Part shown: in pieces, positions 62,401 through 64,000 of the stretch
Numbering within the stretch: the stretch's first letter is position 1
Layout: each line of letters starts with the position of its first letter
DNA from: Uranotaenia lowii
Lineage: Eukaryota > Arthropoda > Insecta > Diptera > Culicidae
DNA: 64,000 nt
Direction: 5' to 3'
Assembly: GCF_029784155.1 (NCBI RefSeq)
Contig: NC_073693.1
Location: 159,283,519 to 159,347,518, forward strand
Notes under the pieces: model-generated
The model's database searches: none
Seen by the model: the letters and a program-made list of their open reading frames with translations, nothing else
What the model was told of the DNA's origin: nothing
Program-made: the position numbers and the translations under genes

Positions 62401-64000
62401 TGGGAATTTTTTAATTCTTGGCAAAAGTTTTCGGGGAAATGGAGTACAACCCGTTAAAACTATTTGTGTTACATTCAACTCCCTGGCAACTTGACGTTAC
62501 CCATACAAATCGCGTAGTGCCTGGTTCTCTGATTTTCAAAAGTTCAGTCGAAGCAAACGACACATAGACTTCTGGACTGATCAAAATATTTTACAGATAC
62601 ACGGCAGTTTTTTTGGGACAAATACTTCTTCCACCAAAACTATTGAGGACGACATTCCCACAACAATCATCGAGTGATTTTCATAAACTGCGATACATAT
62701 AAAAATTTTAGAATTACAAAACTTTTAAATTGTAGCAGAACATTTCTCGGTTTATGGAAAAATGTTCCTATACAATCAATGAATAGGTAGAATATTGAAT
62801 GAGAATAATGATTTCGGTTGAAATTTTGTTTTCATTCATTCGAATTTTATGAATTTGCCCGATTCGCACCACATTTGATGATGTGCCCTTTCTAAACTCA
62901 TGGCTGGAAGAGTATGTAAACAAGCGGTACACATGCGACATGTGCGATTTTTAATCAGACACACGAAACTCACCAGAACTGTCAAGTTGCCAGGGGATTG
63001 GTTACATTAGTGATGTATAAGTTTATTTCATGCACTTTATCCCATATGCTTATCTCGTATTTGAAGAATCATGAACATTTAATCCAGTTGCCCACAAGAC
63101 TTCGTTCAATATTGCATCAAACATTTTATCCAATTTCGTGCAATCTTCTATTCAAGTTTTCTGTTTGTCAAATGACAGCTGACAGATGAAGTTATCTAAC
63201 GCGGCTGTGTTATTGTTTGTAGAATGTCAAATGGAAATGTGTGCAATTCATTCGACTTGCATCTAACCGATAGCTCTCGAGTGAAATGATTTCCTAACAT
63301 TTAATCTCATAAGTAAAATAATTGGAAAATGGAAAGCGTGAAGACTAATTAATTGCTAAATAAGCTAATTATACCGCAGAAGATACTATTTACATCGACG
63401 TGAAAATAGAAAGATGATGGATAAAAATTAGCACTAGACAACATAGAATACAGTCAATGTTTTTACATGAAAAACCGAAATTTTGAAAAAAAAAACTCAA
63501 TCAGTAACAGTTTAATTTCTGCGGATGACGTTGTTACAATAATTTGTTGACAAGCGACAAGAAGAAAACTTAAACTGGTTTGCTGTGGTTCTAATGATTG
63601 TGTTTGTAAAATCGTTTCTTACGTAATATTTTTGGAAACCCTCCTTCCCCTTTTGTAAAAAATCATAAGCAAATGTGAACCCCACCGCTCTATGTGCTTA
63701 CGAAATTTATAAACGGCCCCTTTTTTTCCTTGTAGGGGAGAGCCCACTGCGACCAGTAGTTGATATATTGTGGTAATAACCCCGCGTTAATATATGCTAT
63801 CGGGCTTACCTGCACTATAGTGCCAGTTGATTGCTGACTAAGCATTTTATCCCAATCGGGTATGATATCAAAGATGAATGATATAACCTTCTTAGGACTG
63901 TGATGCAACCATATTTCTTGTGCGCTTATTAACTTTGCCCCAAGTACTCGCTCTCTCCTATTTAGGAGGGCGCAGCAGTTGCATAGAAGATGCTCTGCAG

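Overview
The window reads as repeat-dense, AT-rich nuclear DNA of an insect, most likely a dipteran and plausibly a culicine mosquito. That rests on the mix of repeats: Jockey, R1, RTE and CR1-like non-LTR retrotransposons, mariner/Tc1 elements whose transposase fragments resemble mosquito-type families, hAT and TTAA/TA-flanked non-autonomous DNA elements, and a tRNA-derived SINE. The species assignment is inference. No bacterial, phage or organellar genes are seen. Almost all supportable coding sequence belongs to transposable elements. The one good host-gene candidate is a 308-bp exon with clean splice sites on the minus strand (43174-43481).

Layout. 1-5100: a plus-strand mariner transposase remnant runs into an R1-clade reverse transcriptase fragment. 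A second mariner (1558-2863, TA-flanked, with inverted termini) follows, then a piece of another LINE endonuclease and a GC-rich unit with ~67-bp repeats. 5700-10606: a palindromic repeat, then Jockey copy A (6090-10588), disabled by one frameshift in ORF1 and one nonsense codon in ORF2. 13128-17822: a hAT-type element with a perfect 8-bp target duplication; its interior is a ~3-kb palindrome built from ~163-bp tandem units. 20557-21720: a TTAA-flanked element containing a TA-flanked foldback. 21780-22640: an unexplained GC-rich island. 25671-26447: a TA-flanked foldback. 27036-27697: two tRNA-like SINE heads. 28000-36240: a decayed CR1/L2-like LINE split by a 3.6-kb inverted-repeat element in ORF1 and an 854-bp TA-flanked element in ORF2. 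38770-42720: a decayed minus-strand CR1-like LINE whose ORF1 starts with a cysteine-rich finger. 43174-43481: the host-like exon. 45285-50496: a third mariner copy, opened by Jockey copy B (45890-50404), which has both ORFs intact. 51250-54104: a decayed RTE element ending in AAGT repeats. 56030-57291: a terminal-repeat element around a possible spliced gene remnant. 59573-61048: a 1.48-kb TA-flanked foldback. 61869-63001: two adjacent small inverted-repeat elements.

How the parts relate. The history is one of nested insertion. Jockey B sits in a mariner whose paralogue earlier in the window keeps the uninterrupted target site. Two DNA elements interrupt one LINE. A TA-type foldback lies inside a TTAA-type element. 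Jockey A and B are two insertions of one family, so each identifies the lesions of the other. Several long inverted repeats (0.3 to 3 kb) could form long hairpin RNAs if transcribed. The most unusual structure is the palindromic 163-bp array inside the hAT element.
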